Of a stretch of DNA of 64,000 nucleotides, positions 34,888 to 46,087 are shown piece by piece. Every line of letters starts with the position of its first letter. The first letter of the stretch is position 1. The notes beneath the pieces were generated by a model. It saw nothing but the letters and a program-made list of their open reading frames with translations, did not search any database and was not told the DNA's origin. This stretch comes from an uncultured Sphingomonas sp. (lineage in GTDB: Bacteria > Pseudomonadota > Alphaproteobacteria > Sphingomonadales > Sphingomonadaceae), in assembly GCF_913062585.1 (NCBI RefSeq), contig NZ_CAJXWX010000004.1, positions 62,001-126,000 of the forward strand, given 5' to 3'. The position numbers were made by a program, and so were the translations under genes.

Positions 34888-35154
34888 TTACTGCATGTTG
34901 TCAGCCTTGGCGTCGGCAGCGTCACGGACGTTGTCGGCGGCGGCGTTCATGTTGTCGGCAGCGTTCTCGAGCGAGGCAGCGGCAGCACCGTTCGAGGTGT
35001 TGTCGGCAACCGCTTCGAGGTTGTCGGCCTGCATTTCCATGTTGTCAGCCAGCATGTCCGCGTTGTTCTCAACAGCGGCAGCTTCAGGCGACTTAGTGCA
35101 GGCGGCCACGGACATCAGGCCGGCGGCAGCGAGAACGAAAGCGATCTTCTTCAT
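34888..35154 (-). CDS. Small ADN-repeat lipoprotein
   Basis: An 88-residue precursor; ATG 35154 follows GGGAG by nine bases. The signal MKKIAFVLAAAGLMSVAAC ends in a lipobox (VAAC). The mature chain is almost entirely repeats around Ala-Asp-Asn (ADNMEMQADNLEAVADN, then AADNMNAAADNVRDAADAKADN), probably an amphipathic helix or coiled coil. The DNA shows matching short tandem repeats with the core TTGTCGGC on the plus strand. It has its own terminator. The function is unknown; a distant stylistic parallel is the lipoprotein at 21755. Confidence 0.85.
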   Translation of the reverse strand: MKKIAFVLAAAGLMSVAACTKSPEAAAVENNADMLADNMEMQADNLEAVADNTSNGAAAASLENAADNMNAAADNVRDAADAKADNMQ

Positions 35155-35348
35155 TCGAATGCTCCCAAGCATAAGCAATCATCGCGGCCGACCCGAATGC
35201 CGTCGCGAAGCGGCTCAAATAACGCGCGGTTCATCGCGGTCAATCCGCAAAATTCACATTCCGGCAAGGTTCGCGACGAACCGATGGCGGCTATCAGGCT
35301 TTTTCAAGGCGTTGGCGTTACCAAAGGGTTACCGCTCCCTTGCGGAAA

Positions 35349-36746
35349 TCAGCGCGGTGTGACCGGGTCGATCGCCTCGGGCGCGTTGGCGACCACCGCC
35401 AGCATCGCGGTCCATGCGGCGACATTCTGGCGCAGCGACGCGGGGTCGACGCGGTCTAATACGTCGTCGGGCGTATGATGGGTATCGAAATAATCCCATC
35501 CCGATTGGTTCAGGTCGATCGCCGCGGTACCGAGTTTCAGCGTCGGGCCGATATCGGTCCCGTCACCGCCCAGGCCGCTGCCGCGCGTGATGCCAAGCGG
35601 CGCCAGCGCGGTCTGCAGCCGGTCGGCGATGGGCCTGGCGGCGGGAGGCAGGTTGACCTCGAAGCGCCAGACGCGATCGGCACCGAAATCACTTTCCGAG
35701 GCGGTCGCGTGGCGTTCATGGGCATGGGCTTTGGCATAGGCATCGCCGCCCATGCCGCCGACCTCCTCGGCCCCGAACCAGACGACGCGGATCGTGCGGC
35801 GAGGGCGCGGCCCGTCCAAGATCCGCTTGGCCGCCGCCGTCGTGATCGCCACGCCGCTGGCATCGTCGATCGCGCCGGTGCCCAGATCCCAGCTGTCCAG
35901 ATGCCCGCCGACCAGCACGATGCCGGCCGCCGGTTCGCTGCCCGGCACCTCGGCGATGACGTTGCCCGATTCGCGCATCCCGACCTGTCGGGGCGTCAGG
36001 ACCAGCTTCATGCGGATCGGGCGGCCACGCGCGGCTATGCGCTCCAGCTGCTCGGCGTCCGGCACCGACAGGGCGGCGGCGGGGATCGGCGTCACGCCCG
36101 CCGGGAAATTGGTCGTGCCGGTATGGGGGAAGCGGTGATGGTCGGTTCCAATCGAGCGGATGACGATCGCCGCCGCGCCGCGCTTCGCCGCAAGCGCCGG
36201 GCCGGTGAAGCGGGCGGTGCCATAGGCGCCATAGCCCGAACCGTCCTGGGTGCGCGGCATGGCATTGCCGATATAGACGATCTTGCCCTTGATCGCATTA
36301 TCCGGTGCGGCCTGGAACGCGGCCATGCTGGGGAACACGGCAACCTCGCCGGTCAGCCCGGCGGCAGGCGTCGCCCCCGAATTGCCGAGCGCGGCCAGCG
36401 TCAGCTTCTGCGGGAAGGGGGCCAGGATCTCGGCCGTCTCGGTGCCCCGTTCCCATACCGGCATCCGATAGGGCTCGATGCGTACGTTCTGGAAACCCAG
36501 CGCGGTCAGCTTGGCGACCGCCCAGGCGCGCGCCCGGGCCTCGGCCTCTGTGCCCGCCAGTCGCTGGCCGACCTCGGTCGTCAGCCCCTCGACGATGTCC
36601 CAAGCGACATCGTCCTTCAGCGCGGCGTCGCGGAGTTCCGCAACCTTCGGATCGACGGCGGCGGGCATGGGCGGCGGGGTGCGCTGGGCCAGGGCGGGGG
36701 CGGATAGGGCGGAGGCGGTCAGGGCCGCGAGGATGATGCGCTTCAT
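35349..36746 (-). CDS. Secreted M28 family metallopeptidase
   Basis: A 465-residue zinc aminopeptidase-type protein. Signal peptide MKRIILAALTASALSAPALAQ at ATG 36746. A PA domain insert lies in the middle (GKIVYIGNAMP, AAAIVIRSIGTD). The catalytic M28 domain has GGHLDSWDLGTGAIDDASGV (His and Asp zinc ligands), WFGAEEVGGMGG (Glu pair) and DYFDTHHTPDDV (His). It resembles glutamate carboxypeptidase/aminopeptidase Y-type proteins and may trim peptides in the periplasm. It is divergent from ettA with 106 bases between. Confidence 0.92.
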   Translation of the reverse strand: MKRIILAALTASALSAPALAQRTPPPMPAAVDPKVAELRDAALKDDVAWDIVEGLTTEVGQRLAGTEAEARARAWAVAKLTALGFQNVRIEPYRMPVWERGTETAEILAPFPQKLTLAALGNSGATPAAGLTGEVAVFPSMAAFQAAPDNAIKGKIVYIGNAMPRTQDGSGYGAYGTARFTGPALAAKRGAAAIVIRSIGTDHHRFPHTGTTNFPAGVTPIPAAALSVPDAEQLERIAARGRPIRMKLVLTPRQVGMRESGNVIAEVPGSEPAAGIVLVGGHLDSWDLGTGAIDDASGVAITTAAAKRILDGPRPRRTIRVVWFGAEEVGGMGGDAYAKAHAHERHATASESDFGADRVWRFEVNLPPAARPIADRLQTALAPLGITRGSGLGGDGTDIGPTLKLGTAAIDLNQSGWDYFDTHHTPDDVLDRVDPASLRQNVAAWTAMLAVVANAPEAIDPVTPR

Positions 36747-36852
36747 GGCCGCGACTGTTACGCAGGCCGTCCCGTTTGCCAACCGCCCGCGCAACCTCTA
36801 CATGGGCGGCAAATATCCAACAGTCGCAAAAAGCACGGAGCCCCGCGCCGCC

Positions 36853-38532
<1,680 letters not shown>

Positions 38533-38555
38533 TCCGGCGATCCCCGCCGACGATG

Positions 38556-38585
38556 ACGCCCTTCCAGAGCGATCGGGGAGGGCGT
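38556..38585 (+). terminator. Hairpin after ettA
   Basis: ACGCCCTTCC (38556-38565) pairs with GGGGAGGGCGT (about 38576-38585, one G-U pair) over a ten-base loop, 24 bases after the ettA stop. No T-tract. Confidence 0.5.
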
Positions 38586-38668
38586 TGTCATATGGGCGGT
38601 TTAAACCGATGCGGCGAATTCCTATTCTGATCGTTATCGGGGTAAGGAATGAACGGGGTCGAATAGGA

Positions 38669-39853
38669 ATGGCGGTCGTGGAACAAGCGCCGGGCGATGA
38701 TGAGGAGATCGCCGGTGCGGGGCAGTTGCATTACCGGCTTCGACAGCAATCGGTCCTTTCGGCCTTTGGAATCGAAGCGCTCCGGTCACGCGATCTCGAC
38801 CCAATGCTGCAACGGGCGACCGAATTATGTGCAGAAGGGATGCGATCTTCTTTCTGTAAGTTCCTGGAATATAAGCCGGACCGCGAAACGTTGCTGGTGC
38901 GTGCCGGGGTCGGTTGGGGCCCGGGCGTGGTCGGCTCGACCGAGATGCGGACCGATTTGGGCTCGCCTGCCGGGTTTGCGCTCCAGACCGGGCAGGGGGT
39001 GATCTCCAACCATCTCGACATGGAGGAGCGGTTCCGCACGCCGCCGTTCATGGCCGATCACAAGATTCGCCGGGCGATCAACGTGCTCGTCGAAGCATCC
39101 GGCCAGCGCTACGGCGTGCTGGAGGTCGATAGTCCCGACGAGGGGCGGTTCGAGGAAGCCGATCTTGCCTTTATGCAGGGTTTCGCCAATCTGATCGGCG
39201 TCGCCATCGAGCGGCAGGAGGCGGAGCGGCGGCTGGCCGAGGCGGTCGAGCACCAGCAATTGCTGACCCGTGAGGCCAGCCACCGGGTCAAGAACAGCCT
39301 GGCGCTCGTCTCCGCGATGTTGAACCTGCAGAAGCAGGAGGATGACGATCCGCGCGTCCTACGGATGCTCAACGACGCGCAGGCGCGGATTGCGGCGATC
39401 GCCCAGACCCATGACCAGCTCTGGCGCAGCGAGCGGGTCGGCATGGTGTCGCTCGACGATCTGGCCTGCGGTATCGCGGAGCATCTCGCCCAGCAGTCGC
39501 AGAACCACCACGTCACCTGCGATATCGAAGCCATCGAGATCAGCGCCGACACGGCGATCCCGATCGGCCTGATGCTGACCGAGCTGATGACCAACGCGAT
39601 CAAATACGCCTATGGCGAGGCCGGTGGCGTCATCGATGTGTCGCTCCAGGCGCATGACGGGCGGATCGTCCTGTCGGTCCGCGACCGTGGCAAGGGGATG
39701 CCCGACGATTTCGACATGAAGGCAGCGTCGCGCCACAGCCTGGGGATGCGGATGATCGCCAGCCTTGCGCGACAGCTACGCGGCGATGTGCGGTTCGATG
39801 ATGCGGGGCCGGGAACGTGCGCGACCCTGACCATGCCGGATCCACGGGAATAG
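38669..39853 (+). CDS. GAF-domain sensor histidine kinase (HisKA_2/HATPase)
   Basis: A soluble 394-residue kinase. An N-terminal GAF domain (about 20-195) is followed by a HisKA_2 dimerisation segment with the phospho-acceptor His in REASHRVKNSLALV (about residue 204), then the ATPase domain with N-box LTELMTNAIKYAYGE, G1 VRDRGKGMP and LGMRMIASLARQLRGD. The HisKA_2 type is common in the alphaproteobacterial general stress response (EcfG/PhyR) and light-response kinases; no receiver partner is adjacent. Starts at ATG 38609 or TTG 38585 would add a short hydrophobic N-terminus. Confidence 0.9.
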   Translation: MAVVEQAPGDDEEIAGAGQLHYRLRQQSVLSAFGIEALRSRDLDPMLQRATELCAEGMRSSFCKFLEYKPDRETLLVRAGVGWGPGVVGSTEMRTDLGSPAGFALQTGQGVISNHLDMEERFRTPPFMADHKIRRAINVLVEASGQRYGVLEVDSPDEGRFEEADLAFMQGFANLIGVAIERQEAERRLAEAVEHQQLLTREASHRVKNSLALVSAMLNLQKQEDDDPRVLRMLNDAQARIAAIAQTHDQLWRSERVGMVSLDDLACGIAEHLAQQSQNHHVTCDIEAIEISADTAIPIGLMLTELMTNAIKYAYGEAGGVIDVSLQAHDGRIVLSVRDRGKGMPDDFDMKAASRHSLGMRMIASLARQLRGDVRFDDAGPGTCATLTMPDPRE

Positions 39854-39890
39854 AATATTCCTCCCCTTTGCAGGGGACGAAATCACATGA

Positions 39891-40667
39891 TCACCGCACC
39901 CGCTTGACGAAGGTCCGGCCGTCTTCGCGCCGTTCGGTCTGGAAATTGGGCACCGCCTCGATCAGGTCGGACAGGCGCTTGAACCCGTAATTGCGCGTGT
40001 CGAAGCTCGAACGGTTGCCTGCCAACTGGCCCATCGCCGACAGGCTGGCAAAGCCGCGTTCGTCGCGCTTTACCGAATTATAGGCGTCGACCAGCAGCTT
40101 GAGCAGTTCCTCGTCGATCGGGCGCGGCGTGCCCGCCGTGCGCTTGGCCTGTTCGATCGACGGGGGCAGCGATTCGGCGAGCGGCACGTCGGCGGCGGTC
40201 GGCTTAGCATTGGTGGGCCGCGTCGCCTCGCCGATCAGCGCGCCGACGTCGATGAACCGGCTGCACGCCTGTTTGAACGCCTCGGGCGTACGGGAATTGC
40301 CGAAGCCGTAGACGGGGAATCCGTCCTGTCGGATGCGCGTGGCCAGCGGCATGAAGTCGCTGTCCGACGACATGATGCCGAACCCGTCGATGCGCCCCCG
40401 GAACAGCAGGTCCATCGCGTCGATGGTCATCTTCATGTCGGTGGCGTTCTTGCCCTTGGTCAGGTCGAACTGCTGCTGCGGTTCGATGCCATGCTTGACC
40501 ATGACGTCGCGCCAGCCCTTCAGCCCGGGCTTGGACCAGTTGCCATAGGCGCGGCGGACATTGACCGTGCCCAGCTCGGCCAGCACCGTCAGGACCGGGT
40601 CGATGGCCGCCGACTGGGCATTGTCGGCGTCGATGAGCAGCGCGATATTGCGGGTCAGGGCGTTCAT
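39891..40667 (-). CDS. NYN domain protein with C-terminal LOTUS/OST-HTH-like domain
   Basis: A 258-residue protein. The N-terminal NYN (PIN-like) domain has the acidic nuclease positions in IALLIDADNAQ, KGKNATDMKMTIDAM and GIMSSDSDFMPLA, as in LabA/DUF88 proteins. A linker of about 40 residues leads to a small C-terminal winged-helix (IDEELLKLLVDAYNSVKR...GNRSSFDTRNYGFKRLSDLI), typical of OST-HTH/LOTUS RNA-binding domains. The likely role is an RNA-directed endonuclease. Targets are unknown. Confidence 0.9.
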   Translation of the reverse strand: MNALTRNIALLIDADNAQSAAIDPVLTVLAELGTVNVRRAYGNWSKPGLKGWRDVMVKHGIEPQQQFDLTKGKNATDMKMTIDAMDLLFRGRIDGFGIMSSDSDFMPLATRIRQDGFPVYGFGNSRTPEAFKQACSRFIDVGALIGEATRPTNAKPTAADVPLAESLPPSIEQAKRTAGTPRPIDEELLKLLVDAYNSVKRDERGFASLSAMGQLAGNRSSFDTRNYGFKRLSDLIEAVPNFQTERREDGRTFVKRVR

Positions 40668-40693
40668 GGCGCCCTGACTATCAGAGCCGCGGG

Positions 40694-41074
40694 TCAGCCG
40701 CCACGCCGCATTGCGTCGACGCCGACGGATCCGCCACCGGCGGCGGCCAGATACAGGAAGGCGAAGCAGTAGAGGATCGCTGCCTCACCGCCATTGGCGA
40801 GCGGCAGGAAGCCCTGCGGCGCATGCGCCAGGAAATAGGCGACCGCCATCTGGCCCGAAAGGAGGAACGCGACCGGGCGGGTGAACAGCCCGATCAGCAG
40901 CAGCGCGCCGCCGACCAGTTCCAGCACGCCCGCCGCGGTCAGCAGCGGATTGAGCGGCATCGGAAAGGGGGGAAGGCCGAAGAATTTCGAGATGCCGTGG
41001 GACAGGAAGAGCAGGCCGAACACGGCCCGGAACAGCGACAGGAGCGGGGCGGACCAGCGAGCGGGAATGGGCAT
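40694..41074 (-). CDS. DoxX family membrane protein
   Basis: A 126-residue inner-membrane protein with four helices. The family signature is visible as LFRAVFGLLFLSHGISKFFG followed by AAGVLELVGGALLLIGLFTRPVA and a C-terminal FAFLYLAAAGGGSVGVDA. DoxX-like proteins have been linked with redox and membrane stress, but a specific role is not readable. It is 26 bases upstream of the NYN gene on the same strand, so it may be co-transcribed. Confidence 0.9.
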   Translation of the reverse strand: MPIPARWSAPLLSLFRAVFGLLFLSHGISKFFGLPPFPMPLNPLLTAAGVLELVGGALLLIGLFTRPVAFLLSGQMAVAYFLAHAPQGFLPLANGGEAAILYCFAFLYLAAAGGGSVGVDAMRRGG

Positions 41075-41188
41075 GGTCGATCGACTTTCGAAAACATGGC
41101 CGCGCCGATCGCGGCCTCATGCGACGATCATCGCCAATCCTTGATCCAAGACAAGGATCGGATCCGAAACGAATTGTTGCCTGTGTGG

Positions 41189-41671
41189 CTACTCATTCGG
41201 ATAGGTGATGGCGATCACTTCATATTCCCGCTCGCCCGCTGGAAGGACGACGCGACGCAGGTCGCCGACGGCTGCACCGCGCAGTGCCCGGACCAGCGGC
41301 GCGTTCCAGCCGACCCGGCCCTGGGCCGCATCCGCCTCGTCATCGCCGACCAGCGTCAGCACGCGCTCGTTATCGTCCTCGTCGGCGATGGTGACGGTCG
41401 CGCCGAACCACACTTTTGTGCGATCCTCCTGCCGGGCGGGGTCGATGACCTTGGCGGCCTTCATTCGCTTGGACAGCCAGCCCAGCCGCCGGTCGATCTC
41501 GCGCAGCCGCTTGCGACCATAGATATAGTCGCCATTCTCGGACCGGTCGCCATTGCCCGCCGCCCAGGCGATCGTATCGACCAGCTTGGGCCGCTCGACC
41601 GCGAACAGCGCCTCATATTCCTGGCGAAGCGCGGCATAGCCGGCAGGGGTGATATAGTTGGGACGATCCAT
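41189..41671 (-). CDS. greB: Transcription elongation factor GreB
   Basis: Rescues backtracked RNA polymerase by stimulating transcript cleavage. The 160-residue protein has the N-terminal coiled coil with the acidic tip (GDRSENGDYIYGRKRLREID, the conserved D and E at the tip) and the C-terminal FKBP-like domain (VGDDEADAAQGRVGWNAPLVRALRGAAVGD). YGRKRLREIDRRLGWL distinguishes GreB from GreA. The protein is preceded by NYITPAGYAALR as expected. Confidence 0.94.
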   Translation of the reverse strand: MDRPNYITPAGYAALRQEYEALFAVERPKLVDTIAWAAGNGDRSENGDYIYGRKRLREIDRRLGWLSKRMKAAKVIDPARQEDRTKVWFGATVTIADEDDNERVLTLVGDDEADAAQGRVGWNAPLVRALRGAAVGDLRRVVLPAGEREYEVIAITYPNE

Positions 41672-41701
41672 CCGCCCGCTCTATCGACTAGGCCCGCCCG
41701 A

Positions 41702-43711
41702 TCAACCCGGCCGGGACGACTTGCCCAGATACCAGCTGAGCGGCGTCGGCCCCCGGCTGGTCGCGCGCGACGGGTTCATCAAGTCGTAGACGACCGCGTT
41801 TTCGAGGACGCGCTGCACATAGTTGCGGGTTTCCGAATAGGGGATGGCCTCGATCCAATCGACGATATCGACCGCGCCGGTACGCGGATCGCCATTCTGC
41901 CGCAGCCATTTATTCACATTGCCGCTGCCCGCATTATAGGCGGCGATGGCGAGCGGATAGCTGGCGAAATTGTTGCGGATCCGCTCGAAATAGCTGGCGC
42001 CGATCCGGATCGACATGGTCGGATCGGTGGTCAGCAGGTCGGGGGAATAGGCGAGCCCGATCTTGCCCGACTGTTCCGCAGCGGTGGCGGGCATCAGCTG
42101 CATCAGGCCGCGCGCGCCCGCATGGCTGACGGCGGCGCGGTCGAACTGGCTTTCCTGCCGCGCGATGGCGTGGATGATCGTCCAGCTGGGCTCATAGCCT
42201 GTGGGCACGGCGATGGTCGGGAAGCCTGCCGCCGAATATTCGGTCAGCCCGTTCTGCATCGCGCTGCGCCCGACCATCACGGCTAGGTCAGGGCGATTGA
42301 TCGTGCGCGACAGGTCGGCGGCGAGCAGATGGTCGGTTTCGTCCTCGGCATCGGCGGCGATCTGGCGGACGAACGCGGTCTGGTCCTGCCACTGGCCGAT
42401 CTGGCCCAGGAACTTGGCGGCGCGCACTGTCTCGCGTGCGTCGAAGGCGGCGCGGGCGGCGGGCGAGACGCTGTTCGTCGCGATCGCGGGGGGTGCGACC
42501 AGCGGGCGACCGGTGCGCTCCAGGGCCAGCTGGCCATAGAATTGGTCGCGATACTGGGCGGCGCGATTGAAGAAGGCCGCCGCTTCGGTGGTGCGTCCGG
42601 CGGCCTCGGCCGCGCGACCCGCCCAGTAGAAGCCCTTGGCGCGCGTCTGCGGCGACTGGCTGCCCCGGCCATAGCGGTCGAACAGCGTCATCGCATCGGC
42701 GGGCCGCGTGAGCTTCATCGCCGTCTGCCCGCCCAGCCAGACCAGGCTGGTATAGTCGTCGCGCTCGCCATACGGCTTGGTCGAAACGTCGGTCCCCGCC
42801 GGATAGGCATCGTCGACCTGACGCGCGATGTCGTACGCGGTCTGAAGCTGGCTGTCGGCGGCGGCGGCACGGGCGTTGACCAGCAGCGCCTCGTAGAATT
42901 TCTCGACATTGCCCGGCCGCGTCGTCAACTGCCGGCTGCGGGCGAGCCAGGACCGCGCGGTCAGGCTGTCGCCCGTGTCGCGCAGCCACATCGCCCGGTC
43001 GGCGATATAGCCGGCATCATTGGCGTACAGCTCCGCCGTCGAGGCAGAGAGGCTGGCGGCATCGGCCGATTTGGTGCGGAAGGCGAGGCGGGCCGCGAAG
43101 ATCGGTCGCCGCGCCGCACTGGTATAGCCGAGCTGTCGCGCCGCCGCACTTGTCTGGCCCGACCAGAGAAGCGCGTCCATCCGCGCATCATGATCCTCGG
43201 GCGTCAGTGCAGAGGCGAAGGTCGACATGACCAAAGCCTCGTCCGTTGGCGAGAGGACGCCGCGCCGCCAGGCGTTTCGCGCGGCCTGGGCGGCTTCGCC
43301 CGGCGCGCCGGTCGCCAGCAGTGCCCTGGCATAGGCGACGCCGCCGGTGGCGGACAAAGGCGGGAAACGGCGGAAATAGGCAACGATGCTCGACGGGGCG
43401 GCAGTGAAGTTCGCCGCCTGCCGCTCGGCCGCGCGCCGGTTGCTAGCCTCGCCGGGCCAGCCCGGATGCGCCATCAGGAACCCGGCATAGCTGTCGAAGG
43501 GCAGCGAATCGGTCTGTTGCAGCGCACGCCACTGGGCCAGCGCCGCCGCGATCGCACCGTCGGCCGGGGCGGGCATGGTGCTCGCGTTCTGGCTCGGGCT
43601 CATATTCGCCATTTGCGTGCGATATCGGTCGAGCTGATCCTGCCCGCCCGGCGCGATCATCGAACCTGCCAATGTCGCGAGGAGCGCCCCCGCCTTCGTC
43701 AATGCCATCAT
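41702..43711 (-). CDS. Soluble lytic murein transglycosylase (Slt-like)
   Basis: A periplasmic enzyme of about 669 residues that cleaves peptidoglycan with 1,6-anhydro ring formation. A signal sequence (LTKAGALLATLAGSMIAPGG) precedes a long alpha-helical superhelix (U domain). The C-terminal SLT domain has the catalytic Glu in AIARQESQFDRAAVSHAGARG, LMQLMPATA, NIRIGASYF-like MSIRIGASYFERI and AIAAYNAGSGNV. ATG 43711 (followed by ATG 43708) is chosen; no Shine-Dalgarno sequence is obvious. It is divergent from dapA with 80 bases between. Confidence 0.93.
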   Translation of the reverse strand: MMALTKAGALLATLAGSMIAPGGQDQLDRYRTQMANMSPSQNASTMPAPADGAIAAALAQWRALQQTDSLPFDSYAGFLMAHPGWPGEASNRRAAERQAANFTAAPSSIVAYFRRFPPLSATGGVAYARALLATGAPGEAAQAARNAWRRGVLSPTDEALVMSTFASALTPEDHDARMDALLWSGQTSAAARQLGYTSAARRPIFAARLAFRTKSADAASLSASTAELYANDAGYIADRAMWLRDTGDSLTARSWLARSRQLTTRPGNVEKFYEALLVNARAAAADSQLQTAYDIARQVDDAYPAGTDVSTKPYGERDDYTSLVWLGGQTAMKLTRPADAMTLFDRYGRGSQSPQTRAKGFYWAGRAAEAAGRTTEAAAFFNRAAQYRDQFYGQLALERTGRPLVAPPAIATNSVSPAARAAFDARETVRAAKFLGQIGQWQDQTAFVRQIAADAEDETDHLLAADLSRTINRPDLAVMVGRSAMQNGLTEYSAAGFPTIAVPTGYEPSWTIIHAIARQESQFDRAAVSHAGARGLMQLMPATAAEQSGKIGLAYSPDLLTTDPTMSIRIGASYFERIRNNFASYPLAIAAYNAGSGNVNKWLRQNGDPRTGAVDIVDWIEAIPYSETRNYVQRVLENAVVYDLMNPSRATSRGPTPLSWYLGKSSRPG

Positions 43712-43791
43712 GGTGGACAGAATAGGGACTCTACCCGTACATGTCCTGAACAAATTGTCCCACTCGGCGCAGCAGGAGCGCATTTCCTCTC

Positions 43792-44691
43792 ATGTTTTCA
43801 GGGTCCATTCCGGCGCTTGTGACGCCGTTCGACGATCAGGGCGATCACGTCGGCGGAGCGTTCGACGAGGCGAAATTCCGCGATTTCGTCGAATGGCAGA
43901 TTTCGGAAGGCTCCACGGCGCTGGTCGCGTGCGGCACGACGGGCGAAGCGGCGACCATGCCCAAGGACGAGCATTTCCACGTCGTGCGCGTCTGTGTCGA
44001 TCAGGCGCGCGGCCGGGTGCCGGTGATCGCGGGGGCGGGATCGAACGACACGATCGTCGCGATCGAAAATCTGAAGGCCGCGCAGGAAGCAGGCGCTGAC
44101 GCCGCCCTGATGGTGCCGCCCTATTACAACCGGCCGAGCCAGGAGGGCATCGCCCGCCACTTCGCCGAATTGGCCAAGTCGGCGCCGCTGCCGATCGTCC
44201 TCTATAACGTCCCGGGGCGGACCGTCACCGACATTCAGCCCTCGACGCTGATCCGCATCGTACAGGACGCGCCCGACATTTTTGTTGGCGTGAAGGATGC
44301 CAGCGGCGCGCTCCCCCGCGTGGCGCACCATCGCGCCGCGCTGGGCCCGGATTTCTGCCAATTGTCGGGCAATGACGACCTGGCGCTCGCCTTCAACGCG
44401 ATGGGCGGGGTGGGGTGCATTTCCGTCACGGCCAATGTCGCGCCGCGTTTGTGCGCGGAATTCCAGGCGGCGTGTGCCGCGGGAGACGGGGCGCGTGCGC
44501 TGGAGCTGCACGATCGCCTCTTCCCACTGCACGAGGCGATGTTTGCCGATGCCTCGCCCGGCCCGGTGAAATACGCCGTCAGCCGTATCCTGTCGCATTT
44601 CCCGCAAGGCGTGCGCCTGCCCATGACCTGGCCCTCCGAGGCCGCGCGGGCGCAGGTCGATGCGGCCTTGGCCCATGCTGGGCTGATTTAA
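43792..44691 (+). CDS. dapA: 4-Hydroxy-tetrahydrodipicolinate synthase DapA
   Basis: First committed step of lysine/diaminopimelate synthesis: condensation of pyruvate and aspartate semialdehyde. The 299-residue aldolase shows the family triad and sites: VACGTTGEAATM (two Thr), IVLYNVPGRT (Tyr and the carboxylate-binding Arg), VGVKDASG (Schiff-base Lys) and GCISVTANVAPRL. The presence of VPGRT marks it as true DapA, unlike the paralog at 14196. It precedes smpB with 232 bases between that show no further gene. Confidence 0.96.
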   Translation: MFSGSIPALVTPFDDQGDHVGGAFDEAKFRDFVEWQISEGSTALVACGTTGEAATMPKDEHFHVVRVCVDQARGRVPVIAGAGSNDTIVAIENLKAAQEAGADAALMVPPYYNRPSQEGIARHFAELAKSAPLPIVLYNVPGRTVTDIQPSTLIRIVQDAPDIFVGVKDASGALPRVAHHRAALGPDFCQLSGNDDLALAFNAMGGVGCISVTANVAPRLCAEFQAACAAGDGARALELHDRLFPLHEAMFADASPGPVKYAVSRILSHFPQGVRLPMTWPSEAARAQVDAALAHAGLI

Positions 44692-44923
44692 GGCTGATCG
44701 ACATTCGGCTATGCCTGCTTTCCTTTCCCGCCGCTGGGGAGGGATGGCAGGAAGCCGGGATAAAGGTCGTTTCGACCTGAACGCCGTGTCGTCGATCGTG
44801 CGATAATCTGACGGAAAATCCTGCTGGGCCGACCGCGCGCGAAGCGAGGTTTGCGCGCGAAACGCGACAGGCGGCGATCACCGGCTTTTCACGAGGGGCC
44901 TGAGCGCCTACATCCGCCCATCC

Positions 44924-45403
44924 ATGCGCCCGAAACCCCAAACCTTCGACAAGAAGAAGATCGTCGCCGAGAACCGGCGCGCCCGCTTCGATTACGCCAT
45001 CGAGACGACCTATGAGGCAGGTATCGCCCTGACCGGGACCGAGGTGAAGTCGCTTCGCTTCGGCGAGGGCTCGATCGCGGAATCCTATGCCGAGGTGCGC
45101 GGCGAGGAGGTGTGGCTGGTCAATTCCAACGTGCCGGAATTCAGCCACGGCAACCGATTTAATCATGAGGCGAAGCGCCCGCGTAAATTGCTCCTTCATG
45201 AGCGCGAAATAAACAAGCTCCACGGTGCGGTGGCGCGCGAGGGCATGACCCTGGTGCCACTGATGATCTATTTCAACTCGCGCGGTCGCGCGAAGGTGGA
45301 GCTGGCGTTGGCGAAGGGCAAGAAAGCGCACGACAAGCGCGATTCGATCAAGGAGCGGGACTGGAAGCGCGAGCAGGGTCGTATCCTGCGCGATCGCGGC
45401 TGA
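44924..45403 (+). CDS. smpB: SsrA-binding protein SmpB
   Basis: Partner of tmRNA in trans-translation, rescuing stalled ribosomes. The 159 residues contain [44 protein letters not shown] and the basic C-terminal tail [17 protein letters not shown] that enters the mRNA channel. The stop overlaps the next start by one base (TGATG). Confidence 0.97.
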   Translation: MRPKPQTFDKKKIVAENRRARFDYAIETTYEAGIALTGTEVKSLRFGEGSIAESYAEVRGEEVWLVNSNVPEFSHGNRFNHEAKRPRKLLLHEREINKLHGAVAREGMTLVPLMIYFNSRGRAKVELALAKGKKAHDKRDSIKERDWKREQGRILRDRG

Positions 45404-45978
45404 TGGCATCGGCCGTGCCCACTTTGTGGGGCCGTTCCATGGCCTGGGTCCGGCGCAACATGCCGACCCGCGATTCGATGGAGAATAACCGGCTGCTCCG
45501 GCCGGTCGCCCACCGCGTGCTCGCGCCCGAGCTGTGGCGCTTCACTCGCCGGTCGGTGCCGCGCGGCGTCGCGCTGGGCGTGGTAGCGGGATTCCTGTTC
45601 CCGGTCGCGCAGATCGCGATCGCGGCGGTCTTCGCGCTGCCTTTCCGTGCCAATGTCCCCGTCGCGGCGCTGACCACCTTCATCACCAATCCGCTGACGA
45701 CGCCGATCCTGTGGGTCATCGCCTATCGCATCGGGACGTTCCTCCTGCGCAGCGAGACGCCGATCAATACCCAGCCGGTGGCCGAGGCTGCGACCGGCTG
45801 GCTGCAATGGGCGTTCAGCGCCTTTCACTGGCTGTGGGAGCAGGGGCCGGCGTTCGGCCTGGGCCTGTGCGTCCTGACCGGCGGATGCGCGGTGTTCGGC
45901 TATGCCGCATCGGCGCTGGGCTGGCGGCTGTGGATCGCCCGCAAGTGGAGGAACCGTAGGGTATCGGCCGCCCTGTGA
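45403..45978 (+). CDS. DUF2062 membrane protein
   Basis: A 191-residue integral membrane protein of the DUF2062 family, marked by PRGVALGVVAGFLFPVAQI, NVPVAALTTFITNPLTTPIL and a C-terminal helix (GLGLCVLTGGCAVFGYAASAL). About three to four helices. The biochemical role is unknown; its tight coupling to smpB (one-base overlap) is common in alphaproteobacteria. Confidence 0.9.
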   Translation: MASAVPTLWGRSMAWVRRNMPTRDSMENNRLLRPVAHRVLAPELWRFTRRSVPRGVALGVVAGFLFPVAQIAIAAVFALPFRANVPVAALTTFITNPLTTPILWVIAYRIGTFLLRSETPINTQPVAEAATGWLQWAFSAFHWLWEQGPAFGLGLCVLTGGCAVFGYAASALGWRLWIARKWRNRRVSAAL

Positions 45979-46027
45979 CACCGGACGGCGGCCGCTCCAC
46001 CTCCGTTTGGCTCGCCTTTCTAACGGT

Positions 46028-46055
46028 TTGACTAGGCGTATCGTCTCGCTACAAC
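46028..46055 (+). promoter_or_regulatory. Promoter candidate for the first M13 peptidase
   Basis: TTGACT (46028-46033) and TACAAC (46050-46055) with a 16-base spacer, 32 bases before the ATG at 46088. Inferred from sequence only. Confidence 0.4.
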
Positions 46056-46087
46056 AGTCGCATCACCATCCTTTTTCGGGAATTCCG

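Noticed and set aside
44692..44923. Possible small RNA or tmRNA piece before smpB
   Set aside because: No tRNA-like ends, tag-coding frame or convincing promoter and terminator pair was seen in this gap.
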